This document shows positions 46,572-57,390 of a stretch of DNA of 64,000 nt, in pieces. Where the stretch lies: contig NZ_CP024901.1 in the NCBI RefSeq assembly GCF_003343245.1, positions 3,224,001 through 3,288,000 on the forward strand, given 5' to 3'. This stretch comes from Photorhabdus laumondii subsp. laumondii (GTDB lineage: Bacteria > Pseudomonadota > Gammaproteobacteria > Enterobacterales > Enterobacteriaceae). A program made the position numbers and the translations under genes. The notes beneath the pieces were generated by a model. The model saw only the letters and a program-made list of their open reading frames with translations. It was not told the DNA's origin and made no database searches. Each line of letters begins with the position of its first letter. Within the stretch, counting starts at the first letter, position 1.

Positions 46572-47612
46572 GTGACCAACAAAACCTCTCTCAGTTATAA
46601 AGATGCCGGTGTCGATATCGACGCCGGTAATGCCTTAGTCAACCGTATTAAAGGTGTTGTAAAACAGACCCGTCGCCCAGAAGTAATGGGCGGTTTAGGT
46701 GGGTTTGGCGCTTTATGTGCATTACCACAAAAATACCGCGAGCCAATTCTGGTTTCTGGTACTGATGGTGTCGGCACCAAGTTGCGTCTGGCAATGGATC
46801 TCAAACGCCATGACACTATCGGCATTGACTTAGTTGCAATGTGCGTCAATGACCTGGTTGTTCAAGGTGCGGAACCCCTGTTTTTCCTTGATTACTATGC
46901 AACCGGGAAACTGGATGTTGATACGGCTGCCAGCGTTATCAGCGGTATCGCAGAAGGCTGTCAATTATCCGGCTGTGCTCTGGTTGGTGGCGAAACCGCA
47001 GAAATGCCGGGAATGTACCACGGTGAAGATTATGATGTTGCCGGTTTCTGCGTTGGCGTGGTTGAAAAATCAGAAATCATTGATGGCAGTAAAGTTCAGG
47101 CGGGTGATGCCTTGATTGCCCTCGCCGCCAGTGGCCCTCACTCAAACGGCTATTCTCTGATACGCAAAATTCTGGCCGTCAGCAACACCGATCCAGAAGC
47201 AACCGAGCTTGAAAGTAAATCATTGGCAGATCACCTACTCGCCCCGACAAAAATTTATGTGAAATCCCTTTTATCCTTGATTGAACAGGTTGATATTCAC
47301 GCTATTGCTCATCTAACCGGTGGCGGTTTCTGGGAAAATATTCCGCGTGTCCTGCCTGAAAATACCCAAGCACAGATTAACGAATCCAGTTGGCAATGGC
47401 CGGCCATATTTAACTGGCTGCAACAGACAGGCAATGTCAGCCGTCATGAAATGTACCGTACATTCAACTGTGGTGTTGGAATGGTGATTGCCTTACCACC
47501 AACAGCCGTTGAACAGGCGATTGAATTACTCACTGCTGCCGGTGAGAAAGCCTGGCAAATCGGCACTATCGCGACACTGAAAGAGGGTGAACAACAGGTT
47601 GTCATTCAATGA
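46572..47612 (+). CDS. purM: Phosphoribosylformylglycinamidine cyclo-ligase (PurM)
   Basis: PurM closes FGAM to aminoimidazole ribotide using ATP. The product is 346 residues. [53 protein letters not shown] and [12 protein letters not shown] are conserved AIR-synthase motifs. The start is GTG 46572. The stop overlaps purN by 4 nt, so the two are cotranscribed. Confidence 0.97.
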   Translation: MTNKTSLSYKDAGVDIDAGNALVNRIKGVVKQTRRPEVMGGLGGFGALCALPQKYREPILVSGTDGVGTKLRLAMDLKRHDTIGIDLVAMCVNDLVVQGAEPLFFLDYYATGKLDVDTAASVISGIAEGCQLSGCALVGGETAEMPGMYHGEDYDVAGFCVGVVEKSEIIDGSKVQAGDALIALAASGPHSNGYSLIRKILAVSNTDPEATELESKSLADHLLAPTKIYVKSLLSLIEQVDIHAIAHLTGGGFWENIPRVLPENTQAQINESSWQWPAIFNWLQQTGNVSRHEMYRTFNCGVGMVIALPPTAVEQAIELLTAAGEKAWQIGTIATLKEGEQQVVIQ

Positions 47613-48247
47613 AAAATATCGTTGTACTCATCTCTGGCAGCGGCAGCAATCTCCAAGCGGTGATTGATGCCTGCCAGCAGAACAGAATCAATGGGCAGGT
47701 TTGCGCGGTATTGAGTAATACAGCAAATGCTTACGGTCTGTTACGCGCTAAACAGGCGGATATTCCCACCCATGTTATTAGCCCGAAAAACTATGCAGAT
47801 CGTCAGACTTATGATGAAGCGCTAAAACACACGATTGATCAGTATCAACCAGATTTGCTGGTCCTCGCGGGTTATATGCGTATTCTGACGCCAGATTTTG
47901 TGCAACATTATCTTGGCCGCCTGTTAAACATTCATCCTTCTCTGTTACCCAAATATCCTGGTCTGCATACTCACCGCAAAGCAATAACAAATGGAGATAC
48001 AGAACACGGCACTTCCGTCCATTTTGTAACAGAAGAGTTGGATGGCGGCCCGGTAATCTTACAAGCTAAAGTTCCTATTTTTGCCGGGGATCAGGAGAAT
48101 GAGGTTGTCAAACGGGTTCAGACTCAGGAACACAACATCTATCCATTAGTTATCAACTGGTTTATCGAAGGGCGCCTAAGTATGGTTAATGGCAAAGCGT
48201 ATCTGGATGGAAAGATCCTCCCTCCAGAAGGCTATGCCGCAGAATAA
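47609..48247 (+). CDS. purN: Phosphoribosylglycinamide formyltransferase (PurN)
   Basis: PurN transfers a formyl group from 10-formyl-THF to GAR. The product is 212 residues. [17 protein letters not shown], the catalytic [17 protein letters not shown] (in pieces: [14 protein letters not shown]) and [13 protein letters not shown] are present. The start overlaps the purM stop (ATGA). Confidence 0.97.
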   Translation: MKNIVVLISGSGSNLQAVIDACQQNRINGQVCAVLSNTANAYGLLRAKQADIPTHVISPKNYADRQTYDEALKHTIDQYQPDLLVLAGYMRILTPDFVQHYLGRLLNIHPSLLPKYPGLHTHRKAITNGDTEHGTSVHFVTEELDGGPVILQAKVPIFAGDQENEVVKRVQTQEHNIYPLVINWFIEGRLSMVNGKAYLDGKILPPEGYAAE

Positions 48248-48364
48248 TCTATTTATACCCTAATGGGTATATTAACGGCTAATTACAGTGCTGTGGTAAC
48301 ATACCCGGCACTGCGAACTATGATTAATTATGTTCCTTTTTTATTAAAAACACTGAGGTGTCAA

Positions 48365-48934
48365 ATGTCTGGTGGTTCTCATACCTCACCTGTTAGGTTA
48401 CGTCCCCTTGAGCGGGAAGATCTCCCTTTTGTCCATCAATTAGATAACAATGCTAGCGTCATGCGTTACTGGTTCGAAGAACCTTATGAAGCTTTCGTTG
48501 AACTGTGCGATCTCTATGACAAACATATTCACGACCAAAGCGAGCGCCGGTTTATTATCGCCAGTTCTGACGCCAAAGTGGGTTTGGTTGAATTAGTCGA
48601 AATCGACTATATCCATCGCCGGTCAGAATTTCAGATTATTATCGATCCCACCTATCAGGGCCAAGGCCATGCAACCAAAGCGGCAAAACTGGCAATGGAA
48701 TATGCATTTTCCGTACTTAATCTGTATAAACTCTACCTGATTGTTGATAAAGAGAATGTCAAGGCCATTCACATCTATAATAAGCTAGGTTTCTATACTG
48801 AGGGCGAATTAATAGACGAATTCTTTATTAATGGCAGTTACCGCACCGCCATTCGCATGTGCGTTTTCCAACATCAATATTTTGCCTCCAAGGAAGATGA
48901 AAAAATGAGTCAGCAACTACTGACGAGAAGATAG
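48365..48934 (+). CDS. speG: Spermidine N1-acetyltransferase (SpeG)
   Basis: SpeG acetylates spermidine and spermine with acetyl-CoA to limit polyamine toxicity. The product is 189 residues. [30 protein letters not shown] and the GNAT acetyl-CoA motif [11 protein letters not shown] are nearly identical to E. coli. The frame is open 34 codons upstream, but ATG 48365 ([12 protein letters not shown]) has GAGG 6 nt upstream and fits the family. As far as I recall, E. coli speG is not at this position, so its placement between purN and ppk differs. Confidence 0.95.
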   Translation: MSGGSHTSPVRLRPLEREDLPFVHQLDNNASVMRYWFEEPYEAFVELCDLYDKHIHDQSERRFIIASSDAKVGLVELVEIDYIHRRSEFQIIIDPTYQGQGHATKAAKLAMEYAFSVLNLYKLYLIVDKENVKAIHIYNKLGFYTEGELIDEFFINGSYRTAIRMCVFQHQYFASKEDEKMSQQLLTRR

Positions 48935-48997
48935 CGATAAACGACGCCCCGTCGTATTCAAAGTTTCAATACTTTTACCTCAACACCTGGAGTAACA

Positions 48998-51067
48998 ATG
49001 TCCCAAGACAGGCTCTATACCGATAAAGAACTTAGTTGGTTATCATTCAACGAACGTGTGCTTCAAGAAGCGGCGGATAAGAGCAATCCACTAATAGAAC
49101 GGATGCGGTTCCTTGGTATTTACTCCAATAATCTGGATGAATTTTACAAAGTCCGTTTTGCTGATGTAAAACGACGAATATTAATTAATGAAGAACGAGG
49201 ATCAGCCACCAGCGCCCGAAATGTATTGAAAAAAATTCAAGCTAAAGTGGCTAAAACCGATCAAGAATTTGATGTGCTCTATAATGAACTGTTATTAGAA
49301 ATTGCTCGCAATCAAATTTTTCTCATCAATGAACGACAAATTTCACCCAATCAACAAATCTGGTTACGCCAATATTTTCGTCAACATCTGCGGCCACACA
49401 TTACACCAATTCTGATCAATCCAGAAACCAACCTGGTTGAATTTCTAAAAGATGACTACACTTATCTGGCAGTTGAAATTGTCCACAGCCAGAATATTCA
49501 ATATGCACTATTAGAAATTCCGTCAGATAAGGTGCCACGTTTTGTTAACTTGCCGCCCGAAATGCCACACCGCCGCAAGTCAATGATCCTGCTAGACAAT
49601 ATTATGCGTTATTGTCTTGATGAAATTTTCAAAGGCTTTTTCGATTATGATTCACTGAACGCCTATTCAATGAAAATGACCCGTGATTCTGAATATGATT
49701 TAGCAACAGAGATGGAATCAAGCTTGCTCGAACTCATGTCATCCACGCTGAAACAGCGGCTGACAGCGGAACCCGTAAGATTCGTTTATCAACGAGAAAT
49801 GCCAGATGAAATGGTAGAATTACTGCGTAGCAAACTTGGCTTGTCAAACAATGACTCGGTGATTGCTGGCGGACGCTATCACAATTTTAAAGATTTCATT
49901 AAATTCCCCAATGAGGGGAAGAGAAACCTACTCAATAAACCTTTGCCAAGATTACGACACACTTGGTTTGATAATTTCCGCAATGGTTTTGATGCGATTC
50001 GTGAACAAGATGTGCTGCTCTATTATCCCTATCACACCTTTGAACACGTATTGGAATTATTACGTCAGGCATCTTTCGACCCGAGTGTACTCTCCATCAA
50101 AATTAATATTTATCGAGTAGCAAAAGACTCCCGCATTATTGATTCCATGATCCATGCTGCCCATAACGGTAAAAAAGTGACCGTCGTGGTTGAATTACAG
50201 GCTCGATTTGATGAAGAAGCCAATATTCATTGGGCCAAACGGCTCACCGAAGCGGGTGTACATGTTATTTTCTCAGCACCGGGACTAAAAATTCACGCAA
50301 AACTGTTTGTTATTTCCCGTCTGGAAGGTGAAGAAATTGTTCGCTATGCCCATATTGGTACCGGTAATTTTAATGAAAAAACCGCTCGCCTCTACACCGA
50401 CTACTCCTTGCTGACCGCAAATCCCAAAATTACTAACGAAGTGCGCCGGGTATTCAACTTTATTGAAAATCCCTACCGCCCGGTCAAATTTGAAAACCTG
50501 ATGGTTTCGCCGCAAAATTCCCGCGCAATGCTCAACCAGCTTATTTCACAGGAAATCGCCAACGCCAGCGCGAATAAGCCCGCAGGTATTATGTTAAAGA
50601 TTAATAATCTGGTTGATAAAGAGCTGGTGGACCGCCTATACGACGCTTCGGAAGCAGGGGTAAAAATACGCCTACTGATACGTGGTATGTGTTCACTGGT
50701 GCCCAGCCAGCCAGGATTTAGCGAAAATATTCAGATCACCAGTATCGTTGACCGTTTCCTCGAACATGATCGGGTTTACGTATTCACTAATGACGGAGAC
50801 GAAAAAGTCTTTCTCTCGTCTGCTGATTGGATGACCCGTAATATCGACTACCGAATTGAAGTTGCGGTTTGCCTGCTTGATCCACAATTGAAACAACGGG
50901 TACTGGATATTCTCGAATTACAATTCAACGATACAGTAAAAGCCCGTTACGTCGATAAAGAGCTGAGCAATAGTTATGTGCTACGGGGCAATAAGCGGAA
51001 AATCCGGGCACAACTGGCTATTTATGACTATCTAAAAGCCCTCGAACAACCTGAACCAAGAGCTTAA
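48998..51067 (+). CDS. ppk: Polyphosphate kinase (Ppk1)
   Basis: Ppk1 makes inorganic polyphosphate reversibly from ATP. The product is 689 residues. [15 protein letters not shown] opens the N-domain; the phospho-histidine region [11 protein letters not shown] and the [19 protein letters not shown] block mark the catalytic PLD-like domains. CTGGAG precedes the ATG. It is cotranscribed with ppx, which starts 3 nt after the stop. Confidence 0.97.
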   Translation: MSQDRLYTDKELSWLSFNERVLQEAADKSNPLIERMRFLGIYSNNLDEFYKVRFADVKRRILINEERGSATSARNVLKKIQAKVAKTDQEFDVLYNELLLEIARNQIFLINERQISPNQQIWLRQYFRQHLRPHITPILINPETNLVEFLKDDYTYLAVEIVHSQNIQYALLEIPSDKVPRFVNLPPEMPHRRKSMILLDNIMRYCLDEIFKGFFDYDSLNAYSMKMTRDSEYDLATEMESSLLELMSSTLKQRLTAEPVRFVYQREMPDEMVELLRSKLGLSNNDSVIAGGRYHNFKDFIKFPNEGKRNLLNKPLPRLRHTWFDNFRNGFDAIREQDVLLYYPYHTFEHVLELLRQASFDPSVLSIKINIYRVAKDSRIIDSMIHAAHNGKKVTVVVELQARFDEEANIHWAKRLTEAGVHVIFSAPGLKIHAKLFVISRLEGEEIVRYAHIGTGNFNEKTARLYTDYSLLTANPKITNEVRRVFNFIENPYRPVKFENLMVSPQNSRAMLNQLISQEIANASANKPAGIMLKINNLVDKELVDRLYDASEAGVKIRLLIRGMCSLVPSQPGFSENIQITSIVDRFLEHDRVYVFTNDGDEKVFLSSADWMTRNIDYRIEVAVCLLDPQLKQRVLDILELQFNDTVKARYVDKELSNSYVLRGNKRKIRAQLAIYDYLKALEQPEPRA

Positions 51068-51070
51068 TTT

Positions 51071-52603
51071 ATGCCGCTAACACATGACAAGCCGACGCCC
51101 AGACCAATAGAAATTGCGGCTATTGATCTAGGTTCAAATAGTTTTCATATGATTATCGCACGAATTGTCAACGATGCATTTCAGATTTTAGGTCGCTTAA
51201 AACAACGGGTCCATCTGGCCGACGGTCTTGATAACAACAATCAATTAAGCGAAGAAGCAATAACACGCGGTCTTGCCTGTCTGGCTTTATTTGCTGAACG
51301 GTTACAAGGCTTTCCTGCTGATAACGTTTGTCTGGTGGGCACTCACAGCTTACGTGAAGCCAGCAATGCCAAAGAATTTATTAAACGCGCTAAAGAGGTT
51401 ATCCCCTACCCGATTGAAATTATTTCCGGCCATGAAGAAGCTCGTCTGATCTATATGGGGGTAGAACATACACAACCAGAAAAAAACCGTAAACTGGTGA
51501 TTGATATTGGCGGCGGCTCCACTGAACTGGTCATTGGTGAAAATTTTGAACCATTATTGGTAGAAAGCCGCCGAATGGGATGCATTAGTTTCGCCCACCA
51601 ATTCTTTCCTGATGACGAAATTAGCGCAGAAAAATTCCGCCGAGCGCGGCTTGAAGCTGCACAAAAACTGGAAAATCTCTCATGGCAGTACCGCATCACT
51701 GGCTGGAATTCAGCGCTTGGGGCATCCGGGACCATTAAAGCGGTGTATGAAGTGCTGGTCGCCATGGGGGAAAAGGACGGATTAATCACCCCTGAACGGC
51801 TGGAGATGTTGGTCAAAGAAATACTCAAATTCAAGAAATTAAAAACCCTCGACTTACCCGGACTAGCGGATGATCGTAAACACTTTTTTATTCCTGGTTT
51901 GGCTATCTTATGCGGTATATTCGATACCCTGCATATAAAAGCATTACAACTCTCAGATGGTGCGCTACGTGAAGGCGTTTTATATGAAATGGAAGGCCGT
52001 TTCCGTCATCAAGATATCCGCCAGAGAACCGCAAGAAGCCTGGCTGAGCACTATAATATCGACCGAGAACAGGCAAAGCGTGTACTTAATACGACTGAAA
52101 CACTTTACCAACAGTGGGCAATCCAGAACCCTAAACTAGTGCAACCACAACTCGAAGCGATTTTACACTGGGCGGCAATGTTACACGAAGTTGGATTAAG
52201 TATTAACTTAAGCGGATTACAGCGACACTCTGCCTATATTCTGCAAAACACCAACTTACCCGGCTTTAATCAGGAACAGCAATTACTGCTGGCAACCTTA
52301 GTTCGCTGTCATCGTAAAACCATAAAACTGGATGATTTGCCAAGATTCAATTTATTCAAGAAAAAACAGTATCTGCCATTAATTCAAATCCTACGTCTGG
52401 CAACTTTACTCAATAATCAACGCCAATCCACAACCATCCCTGAATCACTCAGACTAGTTACTGATGATAGTCATTGGGCGCTCTACCTGCCTTACAACTA
52501 TTTATCAGCAAACACCCTGATGCAGCTTGATCTGGAAAAAGAGCAAGGTTACTGGCATAACGTTACGGGTTGGCAATTAGAAATAGCCGAGGAATCAATA
52601 TAA
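51071..52603 (+). CDS. ppx: Exopolyphosphatase (Ppx)
   Basis: Ppx removes terminal phosphates from polyphosphate, and related activity hydrolyses pppGpp. The product is 510 residues. The ASKHA phosphate loops are [15 protein letters not shown] and [15 protein letters not shown]; a C-terminal HD-like helical domain follows from about 320. It is translationally close to ppk, so polyphosphate synthesis and breakdown share a transcript, as in E. coli. Confidence 0.97.
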   Translation: MPLTHDKPTPRPIEIAAIDLGSNSFHMIIARIVNDAFQILGRLKQRVHLADGLDNNNQLSEEAITRGLACLALFAERLQGFPADNVCLVGTHSLREASNAKEFIKRAKEVIPYPIEIISGHEEARLIYMGVEHTQPEKNRKLVIDIGGGSTELVIGENFEPLLVESRRMGCISFAHQFFPDDEISAEKFRRARLEAAQKLENLSWQYRITGWNSALGASGTIKAVYEVLVAMGEKDGLITPERLEMLVKEILKFKKLKTLDLPGLADDRKHFFIPGLAILCGIFDTLHIKALQLSDGALREGVLYEMEGRFRHQDIRQRTARSLAEHYNIDREQAKRVLNTTETLYQQWAIQNPKLVQPQLEAILHWAAMLHEVGLSINLSGLQRHSAYILQNTNLPGFNQEQQLLLATLVRCHRKTIKLDDLPRFNLFKKKQYLPLIQILRLATLLNNQRQSTTIPESLRLVTDDSHWALYLPYNYLSANTLMQLDLEKEQGYWHNVTGWQLEIAEESI

Positions 52604-52806
52604 AGATACCAAACCATTTTCTGATTTTATTTAGCCGTTTCATTTACTCATCCATAGCGGCATTAGAGCATCATCAGCAAAATAAAAAGGTCATAATAGA
52701 GAAAGGTGAAAATCATCAAATGAAATAATCAACTTAATGCAGATTATCATTAATCAATGTCATTACCTCACTGTTCCCCCGAATTCTTCGGGGAAACAAG
52801 CTATTA

Positions 52807-52933
52807 TATACCCTATGGATTTCAAGATGCATCGCGGCGGCAAGGGAGCGAATCCCCGGGAGCATAGATAACTATGTGACCGGGGTGAGTGAGTGCAGCC
52901 AACAAAGAAGCAACTTGAAAGATGACGGGTATA
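52807..52933. repeat. ERIC element 9
   Basis: ERIC-type repeat TATACCC-TATGGAT-TTCAAGATGC...GCAACTT...GACGGGTATA, the copy used here as reference for the terminal comparison with IS630. It lies at the border between ppx and accessory block 3. The remaining 200 bp of this gap (52604-52806) show no gene. Confidence 0.92.
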
Positions 52934-52937
52934 AATG

Positions 52938-53783
52938 TCATAATTTCAAAAGAATGACACCGGCTATAATTATCACAATACCCATCCACTGAATGCGGCT
53001 CAACCGCTCTCCACGAATAAAAAAACCTAATAACGCGGTGACGCCACTTGCCAATGAACTCAGAACGGTAACAACGGCAACATGTCCCGTAGCAGAACCG
53101 TAAGCTAATGAAGCAAACCCAATCAGACTAAAGAAACTAATTGAAAAAACCAGAGCAATAATTGAAATCGGCGGTAATGATAAATTTCCTTTTTTTAATA
53201 GCGTGAGAAATAAAACCACCACAGCGGTTAAATAGTAAACCCATAATGCATTGATAACCCCCAGATCTCTAACAGCAAATTCCCCTTGCAGCCAGAAACC
53301 TAACCCAAACATCAGTGAAGACAAAAGTGCAAAGAAAATTGAACCAGATGATTCTCGTTGTCCATCTTTTGATTTCGGCATACTGGTTAGACAGGCACCA
53401 ATAACACAAATAAATAGACTAAACAAAACCAAAACGGTCATTGGTTTCCCATTTATCAGTGACAAAATCGTGGTAACCGCACCATAAAGCGAAACAATCG
53501 GCGCGACAATCGAAGCTTTACCGATTGATAATGCTTTAAGCAGAAACACCATTGCCATTAAATTACAAACCGAAGCAACAACACAGAGGGTCAATTGAAA
53601 AAAGCTTGCATTAACAAACGACATCTCAAAATAAAAAAACAGCAACAACGATAAAACAAAAAAACCAAATAGCTGACTATAGAATAAAGATTTAGCAACG
53701 CCGACTTTTCTTGCGACTTGCCCTGCCAAAAAATCCGTACTTCCCCAACATAATGCTGAAATCAACCCCATCAGAATCGCCAT
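52938..53783 (-). CDS. EamA/DMT-family transporter
   Basis: The protein has 281 residues and about ten short membrane helices in two EamA repeats; the N-terminal ALCWGSTDFLAGQVARKVG and the second-half LMFGLGFWLQGEFAVRDLG are typical. This superfamily exports or imports small metabolites. It lies 15 bp downstream of the ATP-grasp gene on the same strand, so export of, or resistance to, that enzyme's product is a reasonable inference. Confidence 0.85.
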   Translation of the reverse strand: MAILMGLISALCWGSTDFLAGQVARKVGVAKSLFYSQLFGFFVLSLLLFFYFEMSFVNASFFQLTLCVVASVCNLMAMVFLLKALSIGKASIVAPIVSLYGAVTTILSLINGKPMTVLVLFSLFICVIGACLTSMPKSKDGQRESSGSIFFALLSSLMFGLGFWLQGEFAVRDLGVINALWVYYLTAVVVLFLTLLKKGNLSLPPISIIALVFSISFFSLIGFASLAYGSATGHVAVVTVLSSLASGVTALLGFFIRGERLSRIQWMGIVIIIAGVILLKL

Positions 53784-53798
53784 AGTGATAATCTCTCA

Positions 53799-55037
53799 TT
53801 AATTCGTTATTAACTGAACGCTATTAGCAATACGTGTCGCATTTTCCATCGCTTCCTCACAGCTATCACCATAAGCCAGAACATAACCGACAATAGAACC
53901 AAAGTTTTTATTTTTCGATGAACTTTTACTTTTTAATGAAATAGCAAAAGGCGTTTTCTTAAACCCTGCGGAGATGAAATAAGGGATATCAGCATCTATT
54001 CTGATATCATTGACAACCCCCTCACCACGATAAAAAACAAATGCATCAGCGACAAATGGATAAACTATTTCCGACGCTGGTGATATAGAACTTTCGATAC
54101 CACAAACAAAATCGACCAAGTATTTGACCATATTAATCCCAGAGGTCATGAATATCTGTTGAGCCGCTCTGGCACCTGCTATGCGCAAATTGATTTCAAC
54201 TAATATTGGCCCACGAGAGGTATAAATAAATTCTACATTTATTGCACCACCCCGTAATCCCAAAGCAGCTAGCCACTCCTTAACAAGCTTACAAGCCATT
54301 GCAAACTCAAACTCAGGCAGTTCAGCAGGATGAGATAAACCGATCATACACAGGTCATCGTCAGGAGAAACGAAAATTCTATTGATACCAATTAAATGCC
54401 ATTCATCATGACTATAAATTAATTCTGCCCCATAAAAATTTCCCTGCAAGAACTCTTCTATCAAGAACTCTTCATTGACTTTACCGAGCATTGACATTGT
54501 GCCATGAGATGAAATTTCTGAAAGCACATGGTGGTAATCATCTTGAGATTTACAAAGTGATACCCCATAAGCCCCCGCATCACGAAGTGGCTTAATCACA
54601 AACGGAAAAGGAACCTTAGGATTTTCTGGAATATTATTATAAGAAAAAACCGCGTAAGCAGGTTGCTCATAACCATGTTGTGCCAGAATATCCCTGACAT
54701 TCTTCTTACTAAATGCATTCCTCAAACCATTTATATCCGGGTGAGGTAAACCGAATTCTAATGCTACTTCAGACGCCACAATCATAAAATCATCATAGCA
54801 ACCTAGGATTGCAGCAACAGGAATACGGGTATCTTTAATTAAATTAATAATATCGGTACTATTTCTCGTATCAACATAATAAATATTATCAAATAATTCC
54901 TTTCTTAAATCATCATATAATCCTTTATTCATTGATTCCATTGAAGTCAATAACACGGGAGAAAACCCCAAATCTCTAATATAATCAATTGCCGAGCATT
55001 CAACCGGTCTTGCTTCAATAAAAATAAAAACACTCAT
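53799..55037 (-). CDS. ATP-grasp ligase (BacD-like carboxylate-amine ligase)
   Basis: The protein has 412 residues. The N-terminal Rossmann-like domain (about 1-100) is followed by ATP-grasp: PFPFVIKPLRDAGAYGV (nucleotide lysine), EEFLIEEFLQG, GGAINVEFIY and the metal-binding LVEINLRIAGA. The family joins a carboxylate to an amine via acyl-phosphate and includes L-amino-acid ligases and the ligases of peptidyl nucleosides. The substrate is unknown. It is first in a unit with the EamA transporter and divergent from the RidA-EPSPS genes. Confidence 0.85.
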   Translation of the reverse strand: MSVFIFIEARPVECSAIDYIRDLGFSPVLLTSMESMNKGLYDDLRKELFDNIYYVDTRNSTDIINLIKDTRIPVAAILGCYDDFMIVASEVALEFGLPHPDINGLRNAFSKKNVRDILAQHGYEQPAYAVFSYNNIPENPKVPFPFVIKPLRDAGAYGVSLCKSQDDYHHVLSEISSHGTMSMLGKVNEEFLIEEFLQGNFYGAELIYSHDEWHLIGINRIFVSPDDDLCMIGLSHPAELPEFEFAMACKLVKEWLAALGLRGGAINVEFIYTSRGPILVEINLRIAGARAAQQIFMTSGINMVKYLVDFVCGIESSISPASEIVYPFVADAFVFYRGEGVVNDIRIDADIPYFISAGFKKTPFAISLKSKSSSKNKNFGSIVGYVLAYGDSCEEAMENATRIANSVQLITN

Positions 55038-55457
55038 ATCTACCCCATCGTTAGTTGATATTTATTAATTTATGATGCTTTCTTCATTCCTGAAATTATC
55101 TAACTTTACTTAATAATAAAAAATTTCATTAAAATTAAGACAACCTAATCATCATGTATAGTTCCAACTAAGATGACTTTCAAATAAAAAAACCGTCAGA
55201 ATACAACCAGACTCAGCGCTTTAATACATAACCAATTAAATAATCACAGGAATTTTTTCATAAAAATAATTTTTCCGCCAAGAAAAAATATTTATTCATT
55301 TTTAAAATAAAAAAACAACCAATTATTCTATTTTAATAATCAATTTTATTTGACATATCAGGCTTTATATACTTTTATTAATACTACATTGATTTACGGA
55401 TATTTTTTAGTTAACGGAATAAACTGTTTAAATTAATTTATTGTTCCAAAATCTTCT
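55038..55457. other. AT-rich divergent promoter region of accessory block 3
   Basis: About 420 bp between the ATP-grasp gene and ERIC element 10, with long A/T runs (about 55250-55345). No gene was found. The promoters of the divergent ATP-grasp and RidA units must lie here. Confidence 0.45.
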
Positions 55458-55584
55458 TATACCCTATGGATTTCGAGATGCATCGCGACGGCAAGGGAAC
55501 CAATCCCCGGGAGCATAGAGAACTATGTGACCGGGGTGAGTGAGTGCAGCCAACAAAGAGGCAACTTGAAAGATAACAGGTATA
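55458..55584. repeat. ERIC element 10
   Basis: ERIC-type repeat (TATACCCTATGG...AACAGGTATA) ending 25 bp before the RidA-like start, so it is probably transcribed in that gene's leader. Confidence 0.9.
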
Positions 55585-55609
55585 TATATTTTCATTTATA
55601 GGAGTATTT

Positions 55610-56008
55610 ATGCCATCTCATGAAATTAAAAAAACAGTATTTAGCCCCTCTCCGTGGGAAAATAAAATGGGATACTCAAGAGGGAAAAGAGTTGGTAATC
55701 AGATCTTTATTGCAGGATGTGTCGCTTCGGATGGTGATGGAAATGTTATGGGGGAAAATGCTTACGAGCAAACTCTATTTATCATAGAAAAAATTGAGAA
55801 ATATTTAAAAGAGCTTGATGCAGAACTGACTGATGTTGTCAGCACAGTAACACATTTAACAGATTTCCAACATTTTGATGATTATTGTCGAGCCTTTAAT
55901 GAGAAATTTGGCGATATACGCCCGGTCAATACGACTATTGCCGTTAAATCAATGGTAAAGCCAGAACATTACGTTGAAATTACAACTATTGCTATCGATA
56001 GTAAATAG
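55610..56008 (+). CDS. RidA/YjgF-family protein
   Basis: The protein has 132 residues. RidA proteins hydrolyse reactive enamines and imines, and biosynthetic variants act within pathways. PFSPSPWENKMGYSRGKRVGNQIFIAGC and RPVNTTIAVKSMV are typical, with the family Arg in DIRPVNTT. TAGGAG precedes the ATG. It leads a plus-strand set with two EPSP-synthase-like genes and an amidotransferase (gaps of 50, 27 and 35 bp), suggesting an imine or enamine intermediate in that pathway. Confidence 0.88.
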   Translation: MPSHEIKKTVFSPSPWENKMGYSRGKRVGNQIFIAGCVASDGDGNVMGENAYEQTLFIIEKIEKYLKELDAELTDVVSTVTHLTDFQHFDDYCRAFNEKFGDIRPVNTTIAVKSMVKPEHYVEITTIAIDSK

Positions 56009-56058
56009 TTAAATTAAAGAATAATACCAATGGTAATTGATCTACCTGGAGGCTTGGC

Positions 56059-57363
56059 ATGAATAAAATTAGCGTGCTCCCCGGTTCCACTCTTAACGGG
56101 GAAATAGTCATACCATCATCTAAGCCTCATATCCAAAGAGCGCTACTATTAGCACTATTGAATCAAGAAACAACAACCGTAAATAATATATCGTGGTGTA
56201 CTGAAACCGAAGATCTCCTTATTGCTTTACAACAATTTGGTCTGCAAATTCTGGATAGAAGTGAAAACCACATCATATTGAAAGGGGCACATCCAATATA
56301 TCATTGTAATGGGATCATTAATGCTAACGGTTCTGGCATGTTATTTAGAATCAGTGTCGCTTTAGCATCACTAACAGAAAAGGAAGTTTATATAAAATGC
56401 AATGATTCACTGTTTAACAGAGAAAGTCTGTATGATGAATCATTTTTTTCATACCTGAATGTATTTGCAGAAAAGCGAAAAGAAAATATTGTCATTATTT
56501 CCAGAAGAATATATCCATCACAATCACCATTAAACTTCAATAAGAGTACTCAATTCCTATCATTCTCTCTTCTTGTTTCACCATTTATGAAAGGGAAAAG
56601 TATTATCATTAACAACAACGGTGAAACTAAGAATGGATATGTCGATATAACAATTACCATGATGGCATTATTGGGGAGTAAAATCTCTCGAACAGGTAGC
56701 ACATTTATTTCAACTGAATATCAACCAAGGGATATTACTATTAACATCCCTTCTGATTTCACATCACTAAGCTATATTGCTTCGTCAATATTAAGTATTA
56801 ATCGACCAAGCAAAATCACTATCAGAAGTTATTATTTTGGTAATACCATTAACGAAAGAGTATTATTTGACATATATAAAAAATTTGGTATGAATTTAAA
56901 CTATAACCCAATTAAGAATGAACTTAATATCAGCCTGGAAAAGGAGCATAACACCATTACCGATGAAATCTATTTACATGAACTTCCTTCCGTTGCCACT
57001 AACATTATCGCGGCAGCGATTAATGGCAATGGCGATATCACATTTTCCGGTCTTAATGCTATAAATAATCATAAATGTCAACGCGCATTTATTATCAACG
57101 AAAATATACGCATGATGGGCGGAAAAAGTTATTTAATTTTTAATGATACTGGGGCTTTCAACAAAATAAGGATCAACAGTAACGGACCATTAAATGGAGG
57201 CATCGAAATATTCAGTTACTATGATCATCGGATTTGCGCATCCAATATTATTGCATCACTAGGGGCAAAAGAACGAACAACAGTTAATCATATACATAAA
57301 TTAGATGATGGTTTTCCTGGATTTATCCAATCCTTAAACTCTCTCGGCGCTAGAATAAGTTAG
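56059..57363 (+). CDS. Divergent EPSP-synthase-family protein (paralogue 1, catalytic residues replaced)
   Basis: The protein has 434 residues with the two-domain inside-out alpha/beta fold of enolpyruvyl transferases. Retained: Lys22 and Arg27 in PSSKPHIQR, NANGSG for the phosphate-binding NAGTA, STQFLSF for SSQFL, and YDHR. Replaced by eye: the Asp313 equivalent (LPSVATN instead of IPDAAMT), the Glu341 equivalent (HKCQR instead of KETDR) and the Lys411 equivalent (KLDDGFP instead of TAKTFP). It is unlikely to make EPSP in the usual way. It may have a changed reaction or form a complex with the downstream paralogue. Confidence 0.8.
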   Translation: MNKISVLPGSTLNGEIVIPSSKPHIQRALLLALLNQETTTVNNISWCTETEDLLIALQQFGLQILDRSENHIILKGAHPIYHCNGIINANGSGMLFRISVALASLTEKEVYIKCNDSLFNRESLYDESFFSYLNVFAEKRKENIVIISRRIYPSQSPLNFNKSTQFLSFSLLVSPFMKGKSIIINNNGETKNGYVDITITMMALLGSKISRTGSTFISTEYQPRDITINIPSDFTSLSYIASSILSINRPSKITIRSYYFGNTINERVLFDIYKKFGMNLNYNPIKNELNISLEKEHNTITDEIYLHELPSVATNIIAAAINGNGDITFSGLNAINNHKCQRAFIINENIRMMGGKSYLIFNDTGAFNKIRINSNGPLNGGIEIFSYYDHRICASNIIASLGAKERTTVNHIHKLDDGFPGFIQSLNSLGARIS

Positions 57364-57390
57364 CTAACAGTATAAAAGCGAGAAAAAAAT

